Origin: Conchocele bisecta
Taxonomy: Eukaryota > Mollusca > Bivalvia > Lucinida > Thyasiridae
Direction: 5' to 3'
DNA: 64,000 nucleotides
NCBI GenBank assembly: GCA_029237695.1
Contig: CM055269.1
Coordinates: forward strand, 32,659,175-32,723,174
Position 1 is the stretch's first letter; the number at the start of each line of letters is the position of its first letter. The position numbers and the translations under genes are program-made. The notes beneath the pieces were generated by a model. The model ran no database searches. It was given only the letters and a program-made list of their open reading frames with translations, and had not been told where the DNA came from. Positions 46,731 to 58,332 of the stretch are shown piece after piece.

Positions 46731-46988
46731 TGGTACATTCACAGGTTGAAGTAACGGACCGAGGTCTATAAATACATTAAATATGCCTAAAAGCATCAAT
46801 AAATGAAAAACAATAAGCTAAACAAAATGTTTTACTCCCTCCATATAGACTTATAATATAAGTCTATATGGAGGGAGTAAAAAAATTTTTTCACCTTATT
46901 TTTTTTCTTCATTTATTGATGCTTTTAGGCATATTTAATGTATTTATAGACCTCGGTCTGTTACTTCAATCTGTGGGTACATTTACAG
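46731..46988. mobile_element. Hairpin element M, ~120-bp arms
   Basis: TGGTACATTCACAGGTTGAA...CTCCATATAGACTTATA folds onto its complement ending CTGTGGGTACATTTACA. Confidence 0.88.
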
Positions 46989-47262
46989 TGAAAATGCCAA
47001 ATTATGCCCAGCTAAATTATCTCCCCTGCTTATCGCAGTTTCTGATAGCATGTACTTGATTAGAAACGCTGTTTTCTGGAATGTGATCAAATCAAATGGT
47101 GGGATTGATTGATGTACGTCAGTTACTGTGCATGAAGAGAAAAAAGAACACATGTTGGACATCTGAGACGTCATCGGAGACACAGTGCCATTACATTGTT
47201 TCGCGTAAAGACTAACATGAACATGGGCATCATCACTTATTTGAAAATGGGGTTCTGCTTTC

Positions 47263-47340
47263 AGCTGTGAAGCAACCGAAATCTGTAAGAGGTCCAGGCG
47301 TTGCCCCTGGACTCCTTACATATTTCGGTTGCTTCACAGC
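47263..47340. repeat. Short hairpin, ~37-bp arms
   Basis: GCTGTGAAGCAACCGAAAT...GTCCAGG pairs with CCTGGAC...ATTTCGGTTGCTTCACAGC. Confidence 0.88.
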
Positions 47341-47349
47341 CCCGGATTT

Positions 47350-48390
47350 GTTTTGATTTCTAGAAGCCAGATGTTGCAGTTTGGGTATATTTGGACAGGG
47401 AAACGCGTTATGGGTAGATTTAAGAAGAGTATTTCTGAAAAATGGCATATTTCTATACGTTTGGCGTCCGTTGACTGTCTTTTGTTATTAGATCATTGGA
47501 ATAATATAATGGTTGCTCATTCATGTACTGAAGATAGCTATCGCGGACCTCATTTGTATAACAAACATGCTGGCTCCAAACCCATCGAACCTCCCTTGAC
47601 GACCCTCTTGATTAAGACTCTTAAAGTTTGTTCTTTCGTTTGTTAATGTTCGTCTCTACGTGGCGAAGAGACGAACTATCACTAACGCTTCTCCATACAA
47701 ACGACATACAGATATGCTGTATTCATAGGAATATGTTTTAAAGGTTCATATGTGGATGAAATGTGAGCAAAACAGTTTGTAATTTCGCCGTAGATTTGTA
47801 TCGGTTTTCTGAACATATATGACCTGCCAAGTTATCTCGCAACAACTATTTAATAAAGTTCCAACGATGGCAAATACACAATAAGTAAGTCCATCAATAT
47901 TTGAATTATAATTACTATCTATATTCAGTTCTTAGTCCTTTATTTTTTTATTATTTGTTTTACAAACCCGCCGCCGAAAATTTAGTGTTTTTTGGAAAAG
48001 AATGTTTTATTTTCACTTTTCAGTACATTATGTACACTGTATAGCAATTGAACATAATAGTAGCTAATTATGCTACACAAGTTACATACAAAATGTATTA
48101 GAAAGTAGTGTTGAGAAGAGCTTAAAGTTAGGGGAGATAATCATGAGAAAAAGAAGGAAAGAAATATTTCCATTTGTGTTCCTATCAAATAGACCTGTTT
48201 AACTGAATATTAAACCTATCCCACTTGATAATGTGTTGTTCTCGTTTATCCTTCAAGTTTCTATGTGGCTAATTCCTGTTCTATCTGATTTCTGTTCTTC
48301 AAGTAATTTATGAATGATTCAAACATTATATCGCGTTTTTCATATTTACATTTTAATATTTGCCTACAGTCAGCGCTCCAGATAAATAAT
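47350..48390. other. Unassigned sequence
   Basis: An open frame at 47329-47646 (+) has no recognised domain. No other feature is seen. Confidence 0.5.
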
Positions 48391-49898
48391 TAGTAATTGA
48401 GTATTGTCACTCCATCATTTCTGTAGTAATTGAGTATTGTCACTCCATCCATCCATGTATAATTTGAGTATTGTCACTCATCATTCTGTATTATAGTATG
48501 TATTCTCCATCATTCTGAAACAAGATATTGTCACTTCTCATCATTTCTTTAGTTAGTCATCTTCTAAACAATTGAGTATTGTCATCCATCATTTCTGTAG
48601 TAATTGAGTTTTGTCACACCTTCCATTCTGAAACTTCTTGGGAAATATTGTCACTTCCATCATTTCTGTAGTAAATTGAGTATTGTCACTCCAATCATTT
48701 ATGAAACCAATTGAGTATTGTCACTTTCAATTCATTTCTGTAGGTAATTGAGTATTGTCACTCCAATCATTTCTTGATAGTAATTGAGTATTGTCACTCC
48801 ATCATTCTGAAAACAATTGTGTATTGTCACTCATCATTTCTGTAGTAATTGAGTATTGTCACTCCATCATTCTGTAGTAATTTGAGTATTGTCACTCCTC
48901 ATCTGATTTGAGTTATTGTCACTCCATTTTTCTTTGTAGTAATTGAGTATTGTCACTCCATCATTTCTGTAGTAATTGAGTATTGTTCACTCCATCATTT
49001 CTGTAGTAATTGAGTATTGTCACTCCATCATTTCTGTATTTAATTTGAGTATTGTCAATCATATTCTGAAACAATTGGGGTGTCACTCCATTCATTTTCT
49101 GTCAGTAATTGAGTATTGTCACTCCATCATTTCTGTAGGTAATTGAGTATTGTACTCCATCTTCTGAAAACAATTGAGTATTGTCACTCAATATTTTGTA
49201 GTTAATTGAGTATTGTCCTCAATCATTTTGTAGTAATTGTTATTTGTCACTCCATATTCTTGAAACAATTGAGTATTGTCACTCCAGCATTTCTGTAGTA
49301 ATTGAGTATTGTCACTCCATCATTTCTGTAGTAATTGAGTATTGTCACTCCATCATTTCTGTAGTAATTGAGTATTGTCACCCATCATTCTTTGTATAAT
49401 TGAGTATTGTCACTCCATCATTTCTGTAGTAATTGAGTATTGTCACTCCATCATTCTGAAACAATTGAGTATTGTCACTCCATCATTTCTGTAGTAATTG
49501 AGTATTGTCACTCCATCATTTCTGTAGTAATTGAGTATTGTCACTCCATCATTTCTGTAGTAATTGAGTATTGTCACTCCATCATTCTGAAACAATTGAG
49601 TAGTGTCACTCCATCATTTCTGTAGTAATTGGGTATTGTCACTCCATCATTTCTGTAGTAATTGAGTATTGTCACTCCATCATTCTGAAACAATTGGGTA
49701 TTGTCACTCCATCATTTCTGTAGTAATTGAGTATTGTCACTCCATCATTTCTGTAGTAATTGAGTATTGTCACTCCATCATTACTGTAGTAATTGAGTAT
49801 TGTCACTCCATCATTTCTGTAGTAATTGAGTATTGTCACTCCATCATTTCTGTAGTAATTGAGTATTGTCACTCCATCATTCTGAAACAATTGGGTAT
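48391..49898. repeat. 33-bp minisatellite, about 45 units
   Basis: Unit TAATTGAGTATTGTCACTCC + ATCATTTCTGTAG (33 bp), with a 32-bp variant using ATTCTGAAACAATTG. Units from ~49290 to 49890 are nearly perfect; those from 48391 to ~49280 contain many single-base indels. In one frame it reads VIEYCHSIISV repeated, with no sign of real coding because the 32-bp units break the frame. Confidence 0.97.
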
Positions 49899-49983
49899 TT
49901 CAAAATTTTAATTGGGTAAAATAAAATCACACTGCTGTTTACACATCAGCAGACCGCACTTATTGAATAGTTTGCTTCTAAAT

Positions 49984-50057
49984 GAAAACACATCTTGGTA
50001 TTTCATTAGAATTGTCTCATTGGAGACAATTCTAATGAAATACCAAGATGTGTTTCC
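49984..50057. repeat. Short perfect hairpin
   Basis: AACACATCTTGGTATTTCAT...AATTGTCTC pairs with GAGACAATT...ATGAAATACCAAGATGTGTT. Confidence 0.9.
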
Positions 50058-50295
50058 ATGGAAAAATAAGAAAATATGCTATATTTATGGTTTGTTTATT
50101 GTTTTCTGTAGCATGGTAAAGATACCACAAGTTTTTCATTGCTTTTTGATACTCACTACTTCTGATTTCAATTGGGTTTTTGGCAATTTTAATTGGGTAT
50201 TTACGCAAATACGCACCTTATCTGGAGCTCTGTACAGTAACGATGAAATTAAGTTGTTCAAAAAGTGAATTATCATTTATTCATACAGAAATGTT

Positions 50296-50667
50296 TTAAC
50301 GTTCATTCATTATGCATGTTATAACCTTATCATTTAGGTAAGTTCTTGGTCGAGACCAGAAATGTTGCACATGGGTACATTCCCAGAATAAATGTTTTAT
50401 ATTTTCAACATACATAGAGCAAAAATCACATAGGCTACTACTTACTATATTACAGCGATAAAGTAATTTATTTATCCCCAGAATTCGCATCGGGTATTTG
50501 TATTGGACGTTGTGTAATGTGGAATCTATAGTACAATTGAAACTTAATGTGTAAATTTGTTGCCAAGATAGAGTAACATCTGAAAATTCGCTTGTCCATT
50601 TTTGTTTCTTCTTTGTTTCTATTTCTTCAACATTTTTCCCGTGGCGGCGATTCTGATGTGGTGCCAA
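50296..50667 (-). pseudogene. C-terminal fragment of an L1/Tx1-like non-LTR retrotransposon
   Basis: Minus-strand reading: WTSEFSDVTLSWQQIYTL, then KYPMRILGINKLLYRC, LCDFCSMYVENIKHLFWEC and VQHFW. The C-x2-C-x9-H-x4-C arrangement with a following FW is typical of the C-terminus of L1/Tx1-type ORF2 proteins, distinct from elements A, B and C. Severely truncated; no RT core is visible. Confidence 0.7.
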
Positions 50668-51284
50668 AACATGATGAATTTTGATGATATGTAGCGCATC
50701 AAAGACAATGTCTTGTGTGTTTTATGGTTGCACTAAACGTTCTTCAAAATCCAAACATCCAAAAACTTTCATTAATATTCAAGTACATGTACTGGGTATT
50801 TCTTAAATTCACATGCTCTTTGATTTTTATAAACGTTGACGGTAACCAATTCTTCTTCAAAACAACATGTATGAGATTACAGCAAACTGTACAATAAAGG
50901 ATAAATAGTTTCGCATTTCTTGCACGATGTTTCATAAACATCATAATTATATTAGTATTAAAGATAGTAAAGGAAATATTTACTATAAACATATCTAAAA
51001 TCATAACATCACACCGTTCGGAAACCATGTAATATATTGTTTAGAAGCTATTGTTGCACATGTAAGTGTTGTATTAAATGTACAATGTCGTATTAATTAC
51101 ATATATTTTTCTAATTAATAAAATGACTTTTTATTGTTCTTCCTACATTTTATAACTCCCGACGAAAAAATAAAATTGCAAATTCTTTTTTTTTATTCCC
51201 CCCCCCCTTATTAACAGTTGCTTAGTTGTAAAATTGAAAGGCATGTAAACATTGAACTAAAATAATGTTACATGTTAACCATTA

Positions 51285-51470
51285 GACCGCTACTAATTAC
51301 AATTGTCGTCTGCTGTTGATTTTATATCTTGCCTTATTTCTCAATAAAAACATGGTTTGACAGCACTTCAGAATAATTTCCAATGGAAATTATTCTGATG
51401 TGCTGTCAAAACATGTTGTAAATTATTCTAATGTGCTGTAAAAGCATGATTTTAATGATACAAATGAAAA
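51285..51470. repeat. Dispersed repeat K, copy 2
   Basis: Same order as 43440-43625; the hairpin TTTCCAATGGAAA is intact here. Confidence 0.75.
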
Positions 51471-51764
51471 ATAGAAAATATGTCGGACCAACCGGCGCCG
51501 CTTCCAATCGTAATGCAGTATTTAGGGTCACGTGGTCATTCTTGAGAGCTGTTCAATGTTTTCTATGTACATGTCTAAACAACCCGGGCATATACAGTTA
51601 GGCGTAGTTCCATCATCAAAATCAAAGTACTGAAATATGTTATCTCCACAAAAACTGATCGGTGTGTGGGGTATGTTAACTTTGTAAAACACACTGGTGT
51701 AACTTGCAGGTCAGTAATGAAATATATAGAAAATCGTTCACCCCCTTTTACTGCTAGCTCCGTA

Positions 51765-52140
51765 CTAAAAACAAAATTGCTACCCCTTTCCATACCTCTC
51801 GCGAGGGTAGCAATTTAACTCCATCTATTTAATGTTACGCATGGATGAGTGATTTTTGCAATCGGTTATCTGGCGTGTTTGATATGTTAGCGACATAAAA
51901 CTGTCAAAGCTGTATCAATAAATTATTAATAAAGAACATACACATGCAGAAATTGGCTATTTTACCGTCTCAAGGTGTTTATCTGACATTTACTTGTATC
52001 TCTTGTAAATTTGAAAGTTTCATTTCGTTATGTTGAATGTTGAACAACAACTAGAGAAAAGATGGCTTCCATGGAGAAATGATTTCCCTGTTCTATTATT
52101 TTTGGCAATTTACTATTTCTACATCAAATAATAGTATATG
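51765..52140 (-). repeat. Inverted duplicate, partner of 44110-44510
   Basis: ACAAAATTGCTACCCC...CCTCTCGCGAGGGTAGCAATT to TTTACTATTTCTACATCAAA, reverse complementary to the partner. Confidence 0.88.
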
Positions 52141-52464
52141 TAGAGTTTTAGATACAAAGCAAGACATACCAAAACGCCATAGGATAAGTTGGCACAGGGC
52201 ACTATTTTCTTGGTCGTACTCGCCGTTTAGGCGTAGCACGATCAATGGCTGCCCCCACAGAAATTTGCGTGACACAATATGCTATCTCAAGGGAGATAAC
52301 ATATAAAAGGTCTAATAGTAGGCATTTATTGGCGGTTTTTGGGTTTTCATGGCAATTAAAATTGTTAGTAAACAATATTATTTAGGGACCTTTTTAATTA
52401 TATGTCATCATCCCTGCTACATTAGTATACATGTAAGTAAGTGATATTAGAAAATATGTCACCA

Positions 52465-52554
52465 GGGCCCGGTTGCTCTAAACCTATGTTAGCTTAACAA
52501 TGCTAAGGATTTAACAGTCTGTTAAGCTAACAGAAGCTTTGAGCAACCGGGCCC
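52465..52554. mobile_element. 90-bp hairpin MITE
   Basis: GGGCCCGGTTGCTC and GAGCAACCGGGCCC ends, with TTAGCTTAACA/TGTTAAGCTAA inner pairing. Confidence 0.88.
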
Positions 52555-52604
52555 AGGCGATTATTTTTTTCTGTTACCTGTGGGGTGGATTCAAGAATAC
52601 TTAC

Positions 52605-52684
52605 TGCCTGTATATAGATAGAAGGGCATTGCACCAGAATCGGAGACATTAGTGGTGATCGTGGTGTTCGTGCAAGTCGGCTCG
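52605..52684 (-). CDS. Exon 4 of candidate host gene
   Basis: 80-nt segment on the minus strand, bounded by acceptor GCTTACAG and a near-consensus donor GTAAGTATT. Only one frame is open, reading EPTCTNTTITTNVSDSGAMP. It has one Cys and sequons NTT and NVS. The phase fits exon 3 (two leftover bases) and exon 5. Short, so coding status rests on the splice signals and on phase agreement. Confidence 0.5.
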
Positions 52685-53003
52685 CTGTAAGCATAGATGT
52701 CTAGTATTATATATTATTACCCAACTCCATATATACGTTGATAACATTTATTCCAAATACAAGATGTCCGTAAATCCAAACGATATTATATAAGAAACCT
52801 TCATCCACCAATCTGGTAAGTTGACGTGCCTGGGCAATAGTCACTCCTGAAAATCATGCGTCATGTTTTTTGTCGAAGATTACGTCATAAAATTCAATGT
52901 AATTTAGAACGATTAGTCGATTCGCCCAACGCCAAAGTTACGTTCATTGTGTCGCATAAAATGTTGACAGGTTCAGTAATGAAACAGTTATTTCATTGTC
53001 ATT

Positions 53004-53135
53004 CGGGGAACAGTCAAAACATATTGCCCCTCTGTATGTGGACGACCTGATGCACTATTGCCCTCGGCCTTCGACCGGGAAATAGTAGCTCGGGTCGTCC
53101 ACAACATCTCGGGGCAATATTTTTGACTGTTCCCC
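53004..53135. repeat. Hairpin, ~55-bp arms
   Basis: GGGGAACAGTCAAAACATAT...GTGGACGACC pairs with GGTCGTCCAC...ATATTTTTGACTGTTCCCC. Confidence 0.88.
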
Positions 53136-53486
53136 TAAGGACCATGAACTAACTGTATACTGTTATACAAGACGTTCAAACGGAGTGGTAACAGCATACA
53201 CTTTTTGGTGAGAACTAAGAAAAATCATCATATATTTCCACGTAGAAAATTGGGTTAATATCTAAACTAGGAAACATTTAGCAGGTGCGTGCTCCGTACA
53301 CCGTGACGCACCCGTCTGGATCCGTACCTGATATTCCTCATTTTTTAGTTTTAAATAATTAAATATTATACAGAAAATATACGATAAAACAATACAGTAT
53401 AATATATGTGCATAGTGACGTGCAATGTACCACTGTAAATCAGTATGCATCGACAAACGAATCAATCTGTTAGAGAAATCTGATGG

Positions 53487-53706
53487 TTTCAACCCTAATT
53501 AAATGAAATGGACTGTGATATGCTAATTTTCCGAGCAATCCAATCGCCACAAAATGATTTTCAGATTAGTCCATTTTTGTTCTGAAAATATGAAAATTAC
53601 TTGCAAAGTGCAGATCCTGATGAGACGGCTCGTTACGAGCCGGCTCATCTGGATCTGCACTGCTTGCAAACCTCGCTATAGCGGACTTTCGGGTTCAAAG
53701 GGTTAA
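53487..53706 (+). mobile_element. Hairpin MITE F, copy 3
   Basis: TTTCAACCCTAATTAAATG start, AGACGGCTCGTTACGAGCCG core, TTCGGGTTCAAAGGGTTAA end. Confidence 0.83.
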
Positions 53707-54019
53707 AGGTCACACTACAAACTATCACTTATTTTCTTAAAAATGCTCTAAAAACAACAAAGGCGACCCTAATAACCGATTTCCGGTTCTTTGTATTTTT
53801 CGTGATATTGAGATTTCTCATATCGCACCTTATTTGACACCTATACTGTGCCATGCAATGAATTGGTCATCGCTGATCTCTCCTGTTACTGCGACCTACT
53901 GGCGCGAGGTGGCGCTGTAAAAATAACCGCTATGACGTAGCAGTAGTACAGCTTACCAGATTGGTGGATGAAGGTTTCTTATATAATATCGTTTGGATTT
54001 ACGGACATCTTGTATTTGT

Positions 54020-54610
54020 TGCATAATTTCTTCGTTTTTGTCGTTTAATATATACGTTAATCGTTATTTTTGTCATTCACCTAGTTATACTTGCATTATT
54101 TATACGTTGTTGCAATCGTCGGCGACGACTATCTGTGCGGAAGTCGGTTGTAATTCACGGTCAAACAGACAGCAGAGCCAGAATCAGAGAAAAATATGAA
54201 ATTAAATGTTATATTTCTATTTTTCTTTTACAAAATGCTGACATAATCTCCGACTTTTTTTTTAAACTGAATGTTACTTCAACTTACTTGTGCTTTGACA
54301 ATTTCGAGTTGAAATAATCAGTGACACGTGTATGTAGCTATGTTCAAACGGATGCCGCCGGAGGTCATTAATAGTTCGGCATAGCAAACAACTTATCCGA
54401 TGATTTGACAGCAGGCAAATAGGGAAGTGGATCTTGGGATAGGTGTATTCTGAATTCAATGAAGCCACACCTATTCTATGCTGATTGGTTGAATCCATTT
54501 TGTTTATCTGTCCTAGTCAGTGACAGAGGTGTGGAGCTACGTTCAAACGGATGTCAACAATAATGCGGCAGGTGTATATTGAATCCGCGAGGCCACACCT
54601 ATGCCAAGCT
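54020..54610. other. Unassigned sequence with a local duplication
   Basis: GTTCAAACGGATG and GCCACACCTAT...GCTGATTGG occur twice, near 54343-54490 and 54542-54615. The SINE sits at the end of the second copy. No gene. Confidence 0.5.
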
Positions 54611-54872
54611 GATTGGCGTAATGGTTAGTGTGTCGAACTACTGATCCAAGGGTCGTGGGTTCGAGCATGACTAGTGGCGTGCGTTGTGTCCTTGAGCAAG
54701 ACACTTTATCCACACTGCTCCAGTTCACACAGCTGTAAATAGGTACCGATAATTCGTAGTTGCTCTGTAAATACGAATTACCGGCTTCTCTCAAAAATCT
54801 CTACCTCCGTTCTTTCTCCCATTCTTGGGAGACGGCATGCAAGCCAGTGCCGCCGTTAAATATAAGCTAAAA
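54611..54872 (+). mobile_element. tRNA-derived SINE, second copy
   Basis: Same family as 17272-17565, opposite strand: GGTTAGTGTGTCGAAC, B box GGGTTCGAGC, core TTGTGTCCTTGAGCAAGACA, then CCGCCGTTAAATATAAGC and an A-run. The head is shortened. Confidence 0.82.
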
Positions 54873-54879
54873 AAAGGTG

Positions 54880-55440
54880 CTTTCTACAGTTCCGAAAATC
54901 CAATCTTGATGTGTTTGTTTTTACACATGGATGAATGTTATATTGCAGGTCTAAAATTGTGTAACTTGAATGTCTATTCGCTTATTTTTCCGTAAATACT
55001 GTTTTCGAATAATAAAATATAACTAAATCACATATTTTGTTCGTTGACAGATAACAAGAATTAAAAGTATATAAATTATTCAATTTTCACATGTACAGTA
55101 AATTCTTTACTATTTCTAATCTATTTTCCTACTGACTTGTTTGAAATAAATAGAAAATGTTTGGACTTGATGTTAAAACTAAAGATGTTTTCCAGAAGAA
55201 AATCGTTGTTTTACCAAATGGGGGTTACGTCGAAGCTTGGTCCTATTTGTGGCTGTGACTGGATACATGGGGTTTGTGTGATTTGTGACCAGTGTAGGTC
55301 CTAATAAATATAACACTCCTGTAGTCTAATGATGATCTAGATTGCATGTTAGTGTGTTTATTGAAGGAATGCCGAAAAGTGCAGATCCTGTTCAGACTGT
55401 GCGAATGTACAGGCTGAACTGGATCTACACTGGTCGCAAA
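54880..55440. other. Intergenic or downstream sequence with a dispersed CAGATC hairpin repeat
   Basis: No gene up to 55240. 55240-55460 is the dispersed repeat with AGTGCAGATCCTGTTCAGAC...CTGAACTGGATCTACACTGG, also seen at 33340-34070, 36180-36300 and 59985-60250. Confidence 0.55.
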
Positions 55441-55478
55441 CGCCCTATAAGCCCCGTGTTGTGTTTGGCTTATTGCAC

Positions 55479-55634
55479 CTTCTCAGTCGCAGTGTACAGC
55501 GGATGTTGACACAATCTTCAAACAACACCCCACCCCCGTGGCAATTAGAGCGACTAATTTTCCCACTGCTGTCACCCGGGCTTTCTTTAATTGACCCCAT
55601 GTACAGCATTTTTTCATTGTAAGTGGACAATGGC
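55479..55634 (-). CDS. Exon 3 of candidate host gene
   Basis: Minus strand, acceptor TGATATTACTTGTAG before 55634. Reads PLSTYNEKMLYMGSIKESPG, then SNCHGGGVLFEDCVNIRC, up to a possible donor AGAAG/GTGCAA at 55479/55478. It begins with one base that completes the split codon of exon 2, and the donor leaves two bases that fit exon 4. If the donor is not used, the frame runs to a TAG at 55445-55447, whose last codons overlap a dispersed repeat, giving a 167-residue three-exon protein. Four Cys; function unknown. Confidence 0.5.
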
Positions 55635-56095
55635 CTACAAGTAATATCAATGCCAATATGCTAAACACCTAAAGTATTATAGTTTCATATATGTGTGTGG
55701 TGTAGACACTTAATTGCTCGTGCTTGACTGTTTCTTTAAATAGTATTCATGCAAAATGGCAGCCATTTTGGATTTCAGTACATCATATTCCTAATAAAAT
55801 GAATCGACAAACATTTAGTCGTCTATGAAGTATTAAATGCCTGAAGTTGATCGGTATTTGTACTTTTAAAACTGTTTACGCAATACGATATGCCCCTATA
55901 TGTACTTTTTCATTGGCGGCCATGTTCTTTATGCGAATTACTAGGCTTAAGCTACTACTTCTAAAGGTCTATCAAGCGACAATATATAGAGCATATATGT
56001 CACATTGGTAACAATACTATTTGGTGCGCAGAGATGGTACTAAAACCCCTATGTTATGCCGGTACGCCCAGGGCGTACTATGGCCATATTCATAC

Positions 56096-56256
56096 CTGAA
56101 CGTGGTATCTCTGTCCACAATGTCATCCGCGGAAGAAAGTAGATCGGTGGCGTTGTCGACGGTCCATCTGTGTTTCGGCTTGATCTCCGATGAGGGTGGT
56201 AGGGACATGTCCCCTAAGGGGCATTCGTATAACTCCAGCCACTCAGTAGTAGCGAC
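56096..56256 (-). CDS. Exon 2 of candidate host gene
   Basis: Minus strand, acceptor GGTCTTTTGTAACCTAAAG, donor TTCAG/GTATGAATA. Reads VATTEWLELYECPLGD, KPKHRWTVDNATDLLSS, then DIVDRDTTF plus two bases. The composition and third-position GC look coding. One Cys and one sequon (NAT). Unrecognised family. Confidence 0.55.
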
Positions 56257-56504
56257 CTTTAGGTTACAAAAGACCGAAATAGTTTTACTATGTAACTTAA
56301 CAGAATCTGCCAAATAAACAAAGCGTATAGTATTATGTCATGTGACATTATACAGCATATCTCAAAATTATATAAGAAATTGGGTCAGATTTACCCCCAG
56401 CGTTCGTTGGTGTCGGACGTAATTATAACCTGTAGTGGCGCGAAACAGACGAAGTCCGACGCTCCGTATCCAAACCGTGTATTCTTGGGACCCAGTCTCA
56501 AGGT

Positions 56505-56996
56505 GCATGATCACGTGGTTACAACAACAACAACAATGACTGAATGTTGAAAGCGCGCCCACTGTAAAGTAAGTATTATTTGATATTTCCCTTAATATGA
56601 GATGCATTTGGTGGTCTCGGGACTTCGGTGAAGAATCGATTTCATGTTCAGTATTGACAGTATCACGTGGTTACAACAACAACAACGTCGCCCACTCCAA
56701 AGTAAGTATTATTTGATATTTTCCTTAATATGCAACGGATTTTGATGTAATATGGCGATGTATATCTTCATGAGATGCATTTGGTGGTCCAGGGAGTTTG
56801 GCACAGACGTTTGGGCCAAAGTACCGAGGCCACCAAATGCAGCTGAACAAGATGCGTTTGATGCGCCATATTCGACCAAAATTCTTTACATAATAAGGAC
56901 AATATAAAAGAATACGTACTTTGAATCGGAGGCGCTTCTGGAAGTTTCAGTAATTGTTGTTGTTGTTGTTGTTGTTATAAGCACGTGATCATGCAC
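56505..56996. mobile_element. Inverted-repeat element with (AAC)n/(GTT)n arms
   Basis: TGCATGATCACGTGGTTAC + (AAC)n on the left; (GTT)n + ATAAGCACGTGATCATGCA on the right. AGATGCATTTGGTGGTC occurs twice on the left, and the complement GGCCACCAAATGCA lies at 56829-56842. A partial extra arm is at 56662-56700. It sits in intron 1 of the candidate gene. Confidence 0.65.
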
Positions 56997-57125
56997 ATTG
57001 AGTCTAGACAATTGCCTGCGCCATAAGCTTACTCCACATTTCCCCAGATGTGTCACTGAATGAAGTGCGAATAATGACAACTCTTATAACTCAACAGTGC
57101 AGATCCAGGTGGTCTCATCACATTC

Positions 57126-57414
57126 CAGTAGCATATTTCATCAAAATTACAAAGTAAACTTTTCTAGCAAAGTATACTTTGAGGGAAATTTTTTAATTTT
57201 TTTGATAAATTTATTAATTTTTATTATACTGAATTCATTACATTATCACAGCCATTTTGGCTGTGATAATGTAATACATTCAGTATAATAATTCTGCATA
57301 CTTTTAATCATCAAATATATGCAGTCCTTAGTTCTATATGAAATAATGCATTTCTGGAAAACAATTATTACTCCCTCAAAGTATACTTTACAATGTTGGT
57401 GAAATCGGCTACTG
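57126..57414. mobile_element. Hairpin MITE J, copy 3
   Basis: CAGTAGCATATTTCATCAAA to TGTTGGTGAAATCGGCTACTG. Centre CACAGCCATTTTGGCTGTG. In intron 1. Confidence 0.88.
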
Positions 57415-57544
57415 TTCTCTTATACTGTGTATGGTGAATACACGGTAGACAATCGGATGTGAACCACAGGGCGTGCTAAGCCGTGCTGGGATGAAACAAA
57501 CTTACAGAAAGTCCGATTCGATACATGAACGTTCCTTGAAAGAT

Positions 57545-57930
57545 AGCCACACTACCAAATCCGACTTTCAATAGCTAATTGAAAGGGACACCTCTACCAA
57601 ATCGGAACTGAGCTCATTTATGAGGGACACCTCTGCCAAATCGGAACTGAGCTCATTTCTAAGGGATGCCTTATAAAATCGGAACTCAGTTCATTTCTAA
57701 GAGACGATGCCTACACCAATTCGAAACTGAGCTCATTTCTAAGAAACGCATATACCAAATCACAACTAAGCTCAGTTCTAATGGACGCCTACATCAAATC
57801 TGACGCAACTGATGTTCAAGGGTCGCTTGTACAAAATCGGACGTGAGCTAATTTTCAAGGAACGCATCAACCCGGTTAACAATCGGCCTTTATATTATTA
57901 GCTGATTTTCAAGGGTAGCCTCTACCAAAC
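57545..57930. repeat. Degenerate ~39-bp tandem array, about 9 units
   Basis: Unit CAAATCGGAACTGAGCTCAT + TTCTAAGGGACGCCTCTAC, best preserved at 57597-57760 and diverging to the right. In intron 1. Confidence 0.85.
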
Positions 57931-58332
57931 CGACCTTTCTGTAAGGTGTTACCTGTACAGCTTACATCCCGCTGTGAGGTAAACATTTATTGTTACATGA
58001 CTGCCGTTGTTCGACACCGCTCACAGCCGTGTTCAAACGTACAGCGCGTGCTGTTTGACCATGGCTGTATACAATGCTCATTCCGGGGCCAGGCCAACAC
58101 CTACGTAATGCATGCGTCTCTTATTAGAACGCGCCATTACGTCACCAGACCAGTTCACAATGGTCGTATTGGAATTTTGAAATTGACGCGGCTGCATCAC
58201 GCGACGTATATACTGCGGCCCCGGAATATGTATTTGTAAATCAGATGTTTGAATAGAGCAGATTATCAAAGTATATATATATATAGCATATGCTCAAATT
58301 GCACGATATTTCCGACAGAAATGAAACAATAA

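Larger units (their letters stand above)
52754..54018. mobile_element. Candidate element with perfect 67-bp inverted repeats
   Basis: 52754-52820 and 53952-54018 are exact reverse complements (begin CAAATACAAGATGTCCG, end CAATCTGGTAAG). The interior holds the hairpin at 53004-53135 and MITE F copy 3. No transposase and no clear target duplication. Confidence 0.6.

Noticed and set aside
48391..49898. CRISPR array
   Set aside because: Units are contiguous 33-bp copies with no variable spacers, no cas genes, and the genome is animal.
49440..49911. Repeat protein with VIEYCHSIISV units
   Set aside because: It arises because 33 is divisible by three; 32-bp units and indels break it, and neighbouring noisy units have no open frame.
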